64,000 nucleotides of DNA, from the NCBI GenBank assembly GCA_900073065.1, contig FJOG01000011.1, positions 186,001 through 250,000 on the forward strand, written 5' to 3'. The notes under the pieces are model-generated. The model was not told the DNA's origin. It saw nothing but the letters and a program-made list of their open reading frames with translations, and ran no database searches. Below are positions 38,201 through 49,594 of the stretch, piece after piece. The translations under genes and the position numbers were made by a program. Position 1 is the first letter of the stretch, and each line of letters begins with the position of its first letter. The DNA is from Phialocephala subalpina. Its lineage: Eukaryota > Ascomycota > Leotiomycetes > Helotiales > Mollisiaceae.

Positions 38201-41200
38201 GATTGACTGTGCCGTAACCGCAGCCTTCTGAGCAGTGACCTCGACACCAGGCGTTTTCGTGGCTGCTGGCTGCTGGAAGGTAATCGAGTCTTGTTCGGGG
38301 CTTGGAATTGACGCCCCAGGCGCTGGGTGAAATCCCAAATATTCGGGTTACGTCGAATGTGTATCAATCCTCCCAAACTGGCTTTAGCTTGCACCACGAG
38401 TTCGATACATGTCTTGGAAATACGTCGCTGACCTTTTGCAGTACACTTAAGCGAAACCAACAGAACCTTTCCCAGGGCCGAGTGGACACGGTGCAGGCTT
38501 CGGATTGGTGACATCGATAGTCTTCGAGGCTGATTAGGCGGTATGGACGGAATGATTCGATCAAAAGCTCTGCAACAGCTGAAAATGACCTGGGAACGTT
38601 ATGTTACGGAAAGCCGCATCTCGAAAACCAAATATCTTGGGCCACAAATCATTATACTTAGCAACCATTATACAATGCTTTTGTCGGACATCGTGCTGTG
38701 TGTAAGTGGCTTCGGGAAGATCAACGCAGCTCTGCTAGGTCTTCTTCAAAGACAGTTCTGCGAAGTGGTCCGCAAAGCGAGCCTCGACAACTGGATGACC
38801 AGATGACTGGCCGTCGATTTCATCAATGACAGCAGACGGCTCGGTCAAACCAACATGCGAGGCTACAACCCGCTGCAGAGATCTCGATTACCCCTATACC
38901 CTCACGCGCTCAACTCTGGAATGCGGATCTTCTTATCTGATGGATAGAAGGCGCATTGCTAACTAAAGCGAGCTGTTTCTCATGTCTTCAACATCCGCTG
39001 AAGTTCCTTTAGGCATCGTATGGGTAGGGCGTAGTGTTTGAGCTATCTGCACTACTCACCAATCGGGATTTTTCCTATGCTCTTTAGCCCTCAGTGTCTG
39101 ACATTCGGAACTGCGAAGTTTCGCCCTGAACTTAGAGCTAAGTTATGGAGAGAAATTCAATCGGGACTGCCCTCCAAAGGGAAGCTTTCAGAAATCGGCG
39201 GTTCCGCTGGAGCATGCTACATCCTGCTTCGAAAGGCAGTGGGTTGCCAGACTTGGGAACGTTTGGACAACGTGATTCGACAGCCTTTGAGGATCGGCGA
39301 ATCGCAACTCGAGACGATTGCCTTGACTTTTTTGATGCTCGATGATTCGCAGGAACGCTCGACAGTGGTCGCGACGCCCCGCGGTCGATCGTCTCACGTC
39401 TCGACCTGTCACGATGAATCCTGACCATCCATGTGGCGAAGGGACGGGAGCAAGTCAACCTGTTTTGCAGCACCAAGGGACGATCCTGTACCAAACAGAT
39501 CTCAATTGCATCTTCGGAGAATAATGGCCTACAAATCAAGGGTCTGTGATTGATGCGATCTCTGTTCCTGACCCCTTCCGGCTTGGTTCGCCATGTGACG
39601 GCGGGGGTCCGCTTGCAGATCACTCTGAAGCCACAGACGGATAACGGGGACCGAGAACTTGGAAAAATAACCCGAGTCGAACTACCCTTCAAACTTTTCT
39701 ACGGCCCAACTTCTGCATCAGGAGATAAATCTACCATGAGAACGCAACAAAACAGGTTCATCGTGGTTTGACTCATCCATCCTCAAGCATTCTCGCAGGG
39801 CTTCCGGTCCGAGTCAACCGAGAATTTCTTCACCACCGCGCGTCAGGAACATGTCCTCGCCTTCTAGAACGCATGTATGACTCTACGGAAGGGTGGGAAC
39901 TCGTGGGATATCTTGCAATCAGATCCCCTCATTCTCTTATCGATAGAATCTCTACGTCAAGCATGCCTCAAGCTCGTGGCTGATTGGGCCTTTCGTGCAC
40001 CGATCGTCAGCATTGATCATCACCAGCCACGAGGCCAAACTCGTGAACCCAAATTCTAGAACGCTTCCGCAGGACCCTCCTTCCGCCAAACGCGGCCCCA
40101 CCACAAGGCTGGATCTCATCCCAATTATGAACCGATCGTCCTAATCCGATGACAGGGCTCAATTAAGAGTGGTAACTCGAGACGCCTCATTCCGCCAAGC
40201 AAAACTCTTTTTGAGCCACAGACACAACTCTTGCCTAAGTCAAGCGTTACTTAAGCATGCGAAAGAAAAGGTTGAGTATCTAATCTTAGCTTGACTGCTA
40301 ATATGTTGATCAGGCCCTCGGCGAGCAAAGTTGGTGGTTGGTGCGAGAGAGCTAGCCCGTTGAATGAAGCGCTTACAGCCGCTCTGCTCTGAGTGTCACG
40401 GCAAAGCCCTAACTCTACCACAGCCAGCACGGGAAGAAGCATTGTACTTCTCAATAGTTTGCGAGTACGTGCTTGGCAGTCTGTTCACGATGTCACGATA
40501 TCTGCACGTTACCTCGTACTCTCTGTGTTACCCGTCGGGTAGCTTCTGCAAAATGCAAAACAAGCTCAAGTAGTAAACACGCTATTGGCCCAAGACTTCG
40601 TTCAGCCTCACGGGAGATGTCCACAATGTGAGCTGAAAGTTCGGATTCACGATGCTGGAAATCCCATCTTGCTTGTCTTTTCTTTTCTTTTTTCCTTGCT
40701 CGGATTCCGATCTACTTGCATCCAGATTCGAAAAGCGATGAGCGTTCGAGCTACAAATGCAGTTTAAAAAAGCTACTTTCATTGACGGACGTGGCTACAT
40801 GCTCAATATGTCTATCAAGCGGAACGTCCTTGAAGCGGAGTTATGAACATTCCGGGTGTCATATTTCCCACTGCAATGTTGTGCAGACCGTGCTGCACGC
40901 ACGCGGCTCGCACACTCCTGCCAGCGGCCAGCCTCCTGTGATAGGATTCGAATCCTTCTGGCAGCGGTTGTACACCTGCATCGAACCCAGAACCCAGTCT
41001 TAATTCCACTACGACCTACCTTCTTGCAACGTGTAACTCTATCTTCTGCCGTATACAAATTTTTCTGCACGCATCAAATTTCCAAAGGTTGTGTGCGAAG
41101 CGAACTCGATCTTCTTCGGAGTTCAAGCAGCAGGCCGATTTTTGTACATTGAGGAGATCAAAGTTTGGGAATGCGGATTCTTGCAGATAAAGCGCACGTA

Positions 41201-42319
41201 ACACTGCCCGATACTCGGGCCGCTCTGCGTCGTACACATGCTTACGTTTTGTGGTTGGCAATGGGCTTCCGAAAGTCAAGGGCATGACAAGCATGGGTAT
41301 CCGGGTCTCTTCAAAAGATTGTTGATCGCTTCGTATTATTCGTATTGAGTGAGAAGTACCCTTTGCATGCGCTTTGCATACACAATAAAGTTACACTTCT
41401 CACTTTAGCCCCAGGACAGTGCCTGAACATATCTGCAAGATCTCTCGCTATCATATTTTGACTTCGAATATCTTTTCAAGCAATGGCCAGTGCCACAGTA
41501 TCGTCGTCTCATGTTCAACACTCTCGCCTGTAAACTCAATCGCGAAATTTTCGATCTGGGAGACTTTAAAGTTGTATTTTTCGCCTGTAGAGTTTCGATC
41601 AATCTACCTCTCGCGGATGGGCTTGAAAATCCCGAGAACTTTGCTCGAGATGGATTACGCACTCAAGCATGGATACTCTTCTGTTATTCACATTTGCGTC
41701 TTTCGAGCTTCTCGTCGACAACAAGCACACGACATGCAAGAGCTTCCATCATGACAGAATTACATTACTCAACAAATACCGTCCCCAGTCCACGAACCCG
41801 AATTCATTGAAAAGAGAAAAAGAAAAAGAAAAGGGTATCTCAAGTTCTGCGCACTTGTCTACTCCAAGGAATTTTTTTTACCACTGTGCTTCACCAGCCC
41901 CAAATTAGTGAAGCACCTTCCCGTCCCCCTCCAAAAGGTGTTTGAATTCAACCTATATCCTCCATCCTCTTCTACTGATCTCCTCATCGAACCTCAGGCC
42001 TCGCATGCATCTCAGGAACCGACAAACCGGACTGGGAGGCACCTTGGTCCTGCATTGGACTTTGCGGCGTAGCTTCCACGCCACTTTCTTGAACATCTCT
42101 TACTCTTGACAACCTCATACAATTCCCTCTCAGATACTCGAATTTCCCAAAGCTCCAATCGTTGACTGCTGATTTCTCGCTAGGAACAAGCGCCAGGCTT
42201 GTATGATCCTCGCTCATCGCACTTTCTCAAGTCGCTTCTAACATCCACTATGGGAAGTTGTCATTGATTTCGAACTTCGAAGTAGGAGGGAGGCACTTCA
42301 ACTTACACCAAGAAGCCCA
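35244..42319. other. 7-kb region without recognisable genes
   Basis: The first few hundred bases are the promoter side of the minus-strand gene that starts at 35243. Beyond about 36 kb, all six frames break up into pieces of under about 190 codons with no domain that I recognise. The longest are minus 39138-39692, plus 39038-39424 and plus 41490-41810. Base composition looks ordinary rather than extremely AT-rich. I see no terminal repeats, transposase or reverse-transcriptase motifs. A minus-strand frame at 41984-42217 (77 codons) looks moderately protein-like and might be a lost exon of the next gene. Long non-coding RNA or decayed sequence are both possible. Confidence 0.45.
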
Positions 42320-43762
42320 TCAGGGAACCGGCGTGGACAACGCTTCATCGTCTGCGTTCTCCGTCCTTCGGAAGATGATTCCCAAACGCACAGTGAGGAG
42401 GAGAAGGTATGCAGACATCAGCACCACTGCCAAAGCCGCAATAGCTACCAAGACGAAAATGAAGGTAGGGACCCGAGTCTGGGTGATCAGACATCCTTGT
42501 GTTGAGTCATCGACGGGAGGACTATCGTAAGCGCGATCATTACCACCCTCGACCATGGTCAAAGTGTTCAACCCCTGAGCTGGGTTGAGTGAAGCGTACT
42601 CGGACGCGTTCGATCCGTCACCAGTATAGATAGCTGCTGGTAGGACATTGGGCCACTGCCATAATGTGTCGTTTGCCGTAATGAAAGCTAGAACGGCATT
42701 GATAGTTGCCGGGCCTGATGTGCTCTGGCTACTGGTGGTGCAGTGGTATGCTAGCATTGTCTTTCCTTCTGTTGAGGAGCCTGATTGGGCAAATGCCGCC
42801 TTGACTTCGAAAGGACCTTTCGAGCCGTCTGGAACTGAGGCTGTCCATGGAATCAAGTGCGATGAAGCGTTGCCTAAAATTAAAGAGTCCGCGTAATTGG
42901 ATGTCGTGCCAACGGAGTATGGCATGCCCTTGGATTGAAGATCTCGATTGATTGCGTCCCGAGAATATCCCAGGGGATAGGTCATAGGCGAGCCCTCTTC
43001 TGTGCAGCTCCAACTCCCTAGGACATCTCTTGGCTGGGCCATGAAAAAGTAGGGCCATCGTTTGCATTGCGATAGATTCAGATCATCCCTCCGTTGAGAA
43101 AACTGGTGACCCGTGCATTCAAGGCAACAAGTAATGGGTACTCGAAAGCAGGAGGTGAGGTCCACGAGATGAACTGGTTCGTGTTGACGACAAGACCAGT
43201 TCCAAAATCGCATCTTGCCGCGACATACATCCTCAGAGCAAGCATAGAGACGGAGAGGTCAGCCACTATAGGGGAAAGTCCCGCCCCGATCATGATTCCA
43301 CCGAGCCATGGTCCACCTGGAAATTGATGGAGTTTATAGATGGCTTTTGCTGCGTCCAACAGTTTCACCCAGCCAGTCATTTTTACCGGTGGGGCTCTCT
43401 TTCCATTTTTTCCCTGAAGCCTGACAAAATATTTGCAGCATTAGTTCCCAATAAAGCCAAGCAAGGGGATGACTACTATGAAGTACAATCGAAAGGCCAA
43501 TCGCAGACGTCCTTCCGGAACATTGGTGAGCATAGTTGGGAATTGAAGCTCCTTGAGAGTTGGTTCTGGCCGGAACGTGTATTCTAATTTGGTTATAATT
43601 GGAGTATGGCTTTTGAAGGAGAAAGAACAACCCAGAGATGATTAAATAAATAATGGCACAGTTTTGAACGAATTTGGTGGCTAAAACAGGAAGAGAATGG
43701 ACCAAAGAGGTATCATCGTACAACACCATGCTTTCACCTTGAGCTTCAGAGACACGGACCAT
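42320..43762 (-). CDS. Putative membrane protein, exon structure unresolved
   Basis: The confident part is the minus-strand frame from about 43073 to 42320, containing QCKRWPYFFMAQPRDVLGSW, several potential N-glycosylation sites (NAS, NTS-like) and a C-terminal membrane helix (FIFVLVAIAALAVVLMSAYL) followed by a short tail. Upstream, a workable model is exon 43762-43722, intron to 43610, exon 43609-43487, intron 43486-43421 (GTACTT donor, CTAAT branch, TTTGTCAG acceptor) and an exon from 43420 with APPVKMTGWVKLLDAAKA; all these phases agree. The frame then fails to join the C-terminal part: a shift equal to one missing base is needed near 43080. A GTATGT donor at 43228 with an acceptor at 43089 would restore phase, but its branch site and acceptor are poor. 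It is either a pseudogene or a mis-modelled gene. I do not recognise the family. Confidence 0.5.
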
Positions 43763-44659
43763 GCACGAGGCATGATCGGCGTCTTATCCAAAGCCTAGCA
43801 CGCAACCGCAAATCAAACGCCTGTGAAATCGAGGCGTATAAGACAAAAGCTTGTGCGTTTGGAAAGACAAAACCCCATCGAGATATCAAGCCAATGCCGA
43901 AGTAGCGGCGAGAAGCCACGAGGACGAAGGTGTTGAACTTTTGAGTGAATCAACGCGAGTCGGAAGTCTGCGAGCGAGACAACAAAACTTAGCCTTAAGA
44001 GGTAAATGGCGTTTGCTGATGTGACGATGCTCGCAAAGCTCCTGATGTGGCTGAAAAGGCTTGGTCGACTCAGTCCACTTCAAGACCGAAGCGAGACCAA
44101 CGAAAAAGATCACGCCAAAATCAGACAATCTGGATGCGCAATTGCGGTACGGAGCCTATCTCGAGCCAGTCGGTATATTGAATACAGACATTCATCGCGG
44201 GTTCAAAATCTTGCCACCAGCAGATGTCACAAACGGAAGGAGCCAGTGGCTGCAGCTGGCTGCAGTATTCTCTTGTGCTTCGATGGAGCAAAATTGCGAG
44301 GAATGGAGTGACCTGAAATGTTTTTGGGGCTTGTTGGTAAGATGTAACTCGAGGTGAGAATTTGAAGCAGTCGAGAGTGCGAGGAAGAAAGGAAAGAAGC
44401 GTGAGAGGAGATTTTGAGGGGGTGCTTGAACTGGCACTAACGACAACGCTTCTCAAAATAATAAGTGTATGTTTCCTACCCGACTCTTTCTACTTCTTTG
44501 GTCGAACCCAAAAATCCCAACTCGAATTTGACGTTCGTTGGATGCACTTACCTAGTCCAACATCGAAATTCTCCATTCGAGTATGAACACTTCAACACAG
44601 AATCCACGATCTTGCTCGGCAACTATCCACAAATAATCCCAAACCAGAAGTCCCTTCTC
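43763..44659. other. Intergenic region, no gene seen
   Basis: Only short overlapping frames are present (for example plus 44006-44311 and minus 44121-44456), with no family pattern. The segment presumably holds the promoter of the minus-strand membrane-protein gene and the 3' end of the SnoaL-like copy. Confidence 0.45.
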
Positions 44660-45124
44660 TCACTTCAATTGCGTCTCAATTCTATGCTGATGCACAGCCA
44701 CAATCTCCCACTCCCCACACTCCCCCTTCCTCAATGTATAAGTCCCCGTAACCTCCTCCACCACACTCCTATCTTTCCTAAGCCTCTTGAAAGCACAGCT
44801 CGCCAACACCAACCCCTCCTTACCCTCATCGTCCAACACAATAATCTTCTTCTTCCACGTCTATTCAGAATGATCAAATCCTTGATCTTTGAGACAAGCG
44901 ATGGTTCTTGACATGAATTTCTCTACTTCTTGTCGGGAGGAGAGAACGGCTACAACGTCTTTTGAGATGACGGTGCATGGTGAATGGTAGTGTGATGCGG
45001 CGCCAGAGAAGTCGCTGGAATTGAAGGACGAGAGGTAGGTGTCGAGTTGTTGTGAGATTTGGTTGGAGAGGGTGTGTTGAGAGATAGTGGCTTGGAATTT
45101 GGCTGGGGGGACGACGAACGACAT
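44660..45124 (-). pseudogene. SnoaL/NTF2-like paralogue with one in-frame TAG
   Basis: From ATG (45124-45122) to TGA (44662-44660) the frame has 154 codons plus stop, the same length as the copy at 27875-28339. Codon 88 is TAG (44863-44861). The other copy has TGG there, in the shared context HSE-W-T. Downstream of the TAG the frame stays open and similar: IIVLDDEGKEGLVLASC, EEVTGTYTL and IVAVHQHRIETQL. No intron can remove the TAG in phase. A functional product would need stop readthrough; otherwise an 87-residue truncated protein results. The fold call is inferred as for the paralogue. Slightly under half of the positions match between the copies by eye, so the duplication is not recent. 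Confidence 0.62.
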
Positions 45125-45765
45125 TTTTTCTGAGATGAACTTATTCCCAGGTATCCGAGGATGTCCTTTTATCAGAGATCGTAGCACTACGATCCATAGA
45201 GGATGTCTCTGAAGTAAGAGTCCGAGGTGTTGAAGGCGTGGCGTAGTTCCGCCCCGCCCCCGCCATACTCTAGTAAATGCCGACTGATGTTCTAGTCCAA
45301 CTCGGGAAAGCGATTGACGCTCTTATCCCGAGGCTTCTATGACTTTGACGTCAAGAAAAGTCTCGAGTGTCTTCATACAGGACGGAGTTTAGATAGCTGA
45401 AAGAGGCTAGAGATGTCCATGACCCAAGACACCCCAGAACAATTGAACATGGAACGTCGACCATCCTCCTTGCCCTCGAACATATCAAGGACCCAACTGC
45501 TTCGGGACATGCAATTGTACTCGTATCATCCTGGAGTACGACATGTGTTTGGATGTTCGTACTCATGGCGGGCATTAGCTACAGCGTTCCGTGATGCCTT
45601 CAAGATGTCCTGGCGGAGCGGAAGCCCGCTCCACTCCGCCCGAGGATCGCACCGCAGGAAGGATGAAAGTGGCAGCAAATTCATATCATTACAGTACCCA
45701 ACCGCTTTATACAACTCCTATATAACGCCAACCAGCGCCAGCCTGTTGCCCATCCAAAGACAACT
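45125..45765. other. Intergenic region
   Basis: A plus-strand frame at 45413-45796 (127 codons) runs into the 3' end of the minus-strand resolvase gene and shows no domain, so it is not called. A GC-rich patch (GCCCCGCCCCCGCC at about 45250) lies upstream of the SnoaL-like copy. Confidence 0.45.
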
Positions 45766-48553
45766 TCAAGGTCCCGCAGTCATATCCAAAAGTTGAACTT
45801 GACTCGCCCTCCATCTCCTCACCCTTCGCTCCCCCTTCTTACTCTTATTCCCATTATCAAAAGCGTCATCGTCACTCTCCTCAACTTCCTTCCAAGCACC
45901 CGCCAAACTCTCCCTCAACTGAATATACTTCTTCTTCTGCTTCTTCTTTATCAAGGGTACCTTTTCATCATTACTCTTCAGCAATGAAGATATACCATCC
46001 AATCCATCACCCAATCGTCTTGGTGTAGACCCCAATCTTAAACCTGACATACCATGGGTTGATGAATCTGTCGCAGTGGTAGGTCTAGATACTGATGCCG
46101 AGGTAGATGCCGAAGACCGGAGGCCGCGTAGCTGATCAAGACTTGGTAGCTCGGGACTGGAACTCCTATCTCTAATCATTTCTCTGTCCCACTCATTGAC
46201 TCTATCATTCTCGCCGCTTCTGATACTCGTCGAGAAATCTATCATCCTGGCCACAGGCTCAGGGGTCAAAGATGCCATTTGGGTTCTTTGAGAACTCCTG
46301 GCCGAGGGGATTGAGGTTGGGTGATCAGGAGAGGTCTTCTTTCTGGGAGATGGATGGAAAGGGTTTCGAGACTTCGAAGGTGTTGCTGGGTCGCGGGCTT
46401 CTATTGGGCTGCGTCGAGATCTTGATCTTGAGATCGTAACTTTGTCTGGCAATTCGAGGTCTGACTCTGGATCTACATCGCTAGGAGCAGGTGAGGGAAT
46501 GGGGGATGATAGCCGTTTATTTGTCCATGAGGGCGTTGGAGCGAGGATTGGTGAGGCCCGCTTTGGAGGTGGTGAGGGTGATGTAGCAATAGGTGGACTT
46601 GAAGAGATGTAGTGAGATGAGTGAGTCTTGAAAGTCGGTATGGGGCTGGATAAAAGCAGAGCCGCGATGTCTTTGGTGACTTTTGGGTTATTCTTTGCCG
46701 AAGGACTTGCTTGAGCTATGGTCCATGGGTTCGTATTTGGCAGGGGTTTCGTCTTCGTTTTGGGCTTGCTTTTGGTCTTCGTCGTTATCTTTGTAATTTT
46801 GATGGAAGTGGACTCGGTACTTTCGCGTGTGGATGATCTGGTAGCCCTCGAAGTCTTGGCTGTAGGCAGAGATTGCTTCAAGTTCTCCAACCTTGGTGCA
46901 AGATATACTGGTGGTAAATCCTCCTCGAGAGGTAATACCAATCGGCTCGCAGCTGTTGAAATGCCGAATTTCTCCTTCTCTTTGCTAGGCTTACTGACAG
47001 ACATGAACTTGTCCATAGCACCTTTTGTATTTTTCTCTTTAGCAAGTGCCTTCTTGGCAACAGCCTTCGCTCTGATGAATTTCTTCGGATTTCTCAAAGA
47101 CTCTTCGTAGTCTTGTGCCTTCAAAGGCACGCCAATCTTTGCGATCGTCTCTGATAGCCACATCTTGTTTGGTTGGGTAGGATCGTAAGTCGATGGGCCT
47201 CGTTTCGCCGGACTCCTTGAAGTATCCTCTTCTGATACCTCGAGGTCTTGGTCATCATTGTCATTAGTAGCTAGACCACTCCTGCTATATTCGATGGAGT
47301 CATCATGCTCGGCATTCAGGTTGAGCCCTACAATGTCGATAGGGGAATAGACAACTCTGAGTTCCTTCATTCCGTCTGTGGTAATATGGGTTCTGGTGCC
47401 GCAAATAGCACGAACGAATTCCATCTCATTCATTGCTGTGAGAACAATATCGCCATAGCCGGAATCTCTTCGATTTCCTCTTAGACGTAACTTGTGTACC
47501 AGCAGGACAGGAGCAAGATTTCGAATGAACTTCGTCGCTCCAATCTTGTTTGTCCAATCAAACGCCTCTGCAGTAAATTGGCGAAGCTTCTCGACATTGA
47601 TTTCGCCATCCCACACAATCTCTTCTTTTAGCTTCTGGACCTTCGTGGCAGTCGAGACAACTGGATTCGTGTAATATCCAAGGACCTCCCGGTTGGGAAA
47701 GTTGTCAGGAATCGTCAATGCCTTGTGCTTGACCTTGAAGAATTTGCTTTCGTTCGTCCGAATCTCGTGAGCCAGCTTCTCTCTCCAAGCAGTAATACCA
47801 GCAGCGTCATTGTTTGCCAGCTTGCACAGCGTCTCTCCAAAACCAGCCCGAGCAGCTTCACAAGCAACTTTGATCCCGCATCGTGGAATACCCTCGGTAA
47901 TGTAATCACCACCACTCATCAGAGCAACCAAAACCATTCCTTCTCGGTCGAGTCCAGATTTGCCCTCCTTGGTCGCTTTCGCATCATATACTGAAACGTG
48001 AGTCGGAGATTTATTCCCTCGTGTGCCTTCCGAAGACCAATTCTTGAATGTCAAGCTGCATCCAAACATGAGAGTGTCGACATCTTCACTGAGAACCGCA
48101 TCAACGACACCTTCTAGTTGAAGCAAAGCGCATTCAGCTTCAGCCTCTCCAGGAGCCGTATGAAAGGGGAATCCAAAATAGGTCAGCATTTGCTTCGTCA
48201 ATAAGTTTGGGACACAAGCACCACCGCGGCCTGTCTTCTTTCCGCGCTTGAATGGTGGTTTATGCGGTCCATCGAAGATGAAAAGAGGCTGTACTGAGAA
48301 TGAGAGTAGTCGAAGAAGACGATAGTAGAAGGTGCGGATTGCTGGGTTACTGCCTCCTTGGCCAGCTAGGGTCTGGAATTGCCAGATTGAGACATCGATG
48401 GCTACTCTGAGAGGGCGACCTTTCTTTTCCAACGTCTCAATGGCCAATTTGTTTAGAGAAACCCTCTCGCCAGGTCCAATCTCTCCGTAGATACTGTTGA
48501 ATGGTCAGCATTGCGAACTCGAATTGGGTGGCAACAAACCCTTTGATACCCAT
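45766..48553 (-). CDS. YEN1: Holliday-junction resolvase of the XPG family (Yen1/GEN1)
   Basis: Exons 48553-48540 and 48493-45766 (46-bp intron with a GCTGAC branch site) give about 913 residues starting MGIKGIYGEIGPGERV. The N-terminal nuclease carries the metal-binding acids of FEN1/XPG enzymes: RVAIDVSIWQFQ (Asp38), GEAEAECALL (Glu121, Glu123), LSEDVDTLMFG (Asp142, Asp144) and SGGDYITEGIPRCG (Asp201), the last leading into the helix-hairpin-helix. These enzymes cut four-way DNA junctions symmetrically after homologous recombination. The C-terminal half (after about 480) is disordered, Ser/Pro/Lys-rich with many SP and TP sites, in keeping with cell-cycle phosphorylation controlling the yeast enzyme. 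Rad2/XPG and FEN1 are less likely because there is no PCNA box or long spacer between the N and I regions. Confidence 0.92.
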
Positions 48554-49018
48554 GACTCCTGATGCGCTGAACGCTACGAATCCTTTCTAAAAGTTTCAAG
48601 GAGAGGTCTAATTCATAATTACAATATGCTATTACCGATACAAGCAAGGAGCACAGGCGACGGTGGTTGGAGAGCAATGCACGTGAGTTGAGATGAAGTT
48701 GAGAAAACCATGTTGATTTTTGCGGGTCGGCTAGGAAACGGAATTTCGGGAGGCGCGAAAGCCTCGCGCTAAATCGTGACCAAAGCCAAGATCGGATGAA
48801 ACGCATGGTACTGCTCCTTCAAGTTATTTGAATCCTTCACGGCGCCAGAGGGAGATATAAACCGTTAGGTCTCGCTTTCGAACCTGAATTGTCATGTCTC
48901 TACCTAATTTTGAAGTCTGCCTTGGAGGAGAAGCAACTTGTTTCAGGCCGAGAATCTCAAGCTCTCAATCACCCACACGAGTTCAGAATTTCAACTCCTC
49001 TCGCTCTTCACAATCACC
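48554..49018. promoter_or_regulatory. Divergent promoter region beside YEN1
   Basis: A 465-bp gap between the minus-strand resolvase start and the plus-strand small hydrophobic frame. It must contain the resolvase promoter; specific elements are not identified. Confidence 0.4.
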
Positions 49019-49363
49019 ATGAGAGGCGATCTTCAGCTGGCTCTTACGTTATTCCCGCTCTTACTACCCCTCGTAGCACTCGACTACCTCCCACAAAAAC
49101 TGGACAAGCATGTTGACCGCCAGAGTCGAAGAACTGTCTCCGGCACCGTCGCGTATGGAGTAGGATCATCTTTGATGACTTGGAGCGCTTGCCAACTGGT
49201 TTCCAATCATGACGATGCGTCGATCAAGAAGTCTGTATGCCTAGCTAGTGGTGCCGCTGTTGGGAGTATAGTTGGTAGTGGTTACGTCTATTCAACATGG
49301 GATGAATGCGTTTGGATGTGGGTTGAAGCACAAGCTCAAGGGGTTTGGGAGTTGGTACTTTGA
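49019..49363 (+). CDS. Small hydrophobic protein, unknown
   Basis: An open frame of 114 codons begins MRGDLQLALTLFPLLLPLVA, a plausible signal peptide or membrane anchor. Two further semi-hydrophobic segments follow (GTVAYGVGSSLMTWSACQLV and CLASGAAVGSIVGSGYVY), the latter Gly-rich like a helix-packing segment. The frame is open from an earlier ATG at 48938, but the ATG at 49019 places the hydrophobic segment at the N-terminus. I recognise no family. It fits tightly between two real genes, with about 230 bp to the next start, which is compatible with a small gene but proves nothing. Confidence 0.42.
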   Translation: MRGDLQLALTLFPLLLPLVALDYLPQKLDKHVDRQSRRTVSGTVAYGVGSSLMTWSACQLVSNHDDASIKKSVCLASGAAVGSIVGSGYVYSTWDECVWMWVEAQAQGVWELVL

Positions 49364-49594
49364 TAGAAGGCATATATAATTCATGTAGTGCTGGGACACC
49401 AATTCAAATGACAAATCTGCAACTTTGCTCCTGTGAGGAATAATCATAGGGTAGCTCAGGTGTGATGCCCAAGTAGAAATTCGCGTCGCCCAAGCGAACG
49501 ACCTCCCGATTTCAACACCACTACTCGTAATCATCAACCTCTTTCATTCCGGCTGGGCAGCACCAATACCTTCATTTCAAGCAAATGTAGCACC

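Noticed and set aside
39138..39692. 184-codon minus-strand frame
   Set aside because: Arg/Ser-rich with no pattern; the plus strand is about equally open (39038-39424), as expected by chance.
40935..40960. tRNA-like T-arm sequence GGATTCGAATCC
   Set aside because: The key base before TTC is A rather than G, the stem does not pair properly, and no matching A-box or acceptor stem is nearby.
41984..42217. 77-codon minus-strand frame as a C-terminal exon of the membrane-protein gene
   Set aside because: Its composition is plausible, but no splice pair joins it in phase to the frame ending at 42320: the stop precedes the only strong donor, and acceptors before the ATG lead to stops.
43487..43762. 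Membrane helix read in the first upstream frame of the membrane-protein gene (AIIYLIISGLFFLLQ)
   Set aside because: It lies within the best-supported intron (43610-43721) of the phase-consistent model; kept only as an alternative.
45413..45796. 127-codon plus-strand frame
   Set aside because: No domain; it overlaps the 3' end of the resolvase gene on the other strand.
48938..49018. Upstream ATG for the small hydrophobic protein
   Set aside because: It adds 27 polar residues before an otherwise N-terminal hydrophobic segment; the ATG at 49019 is more likely.
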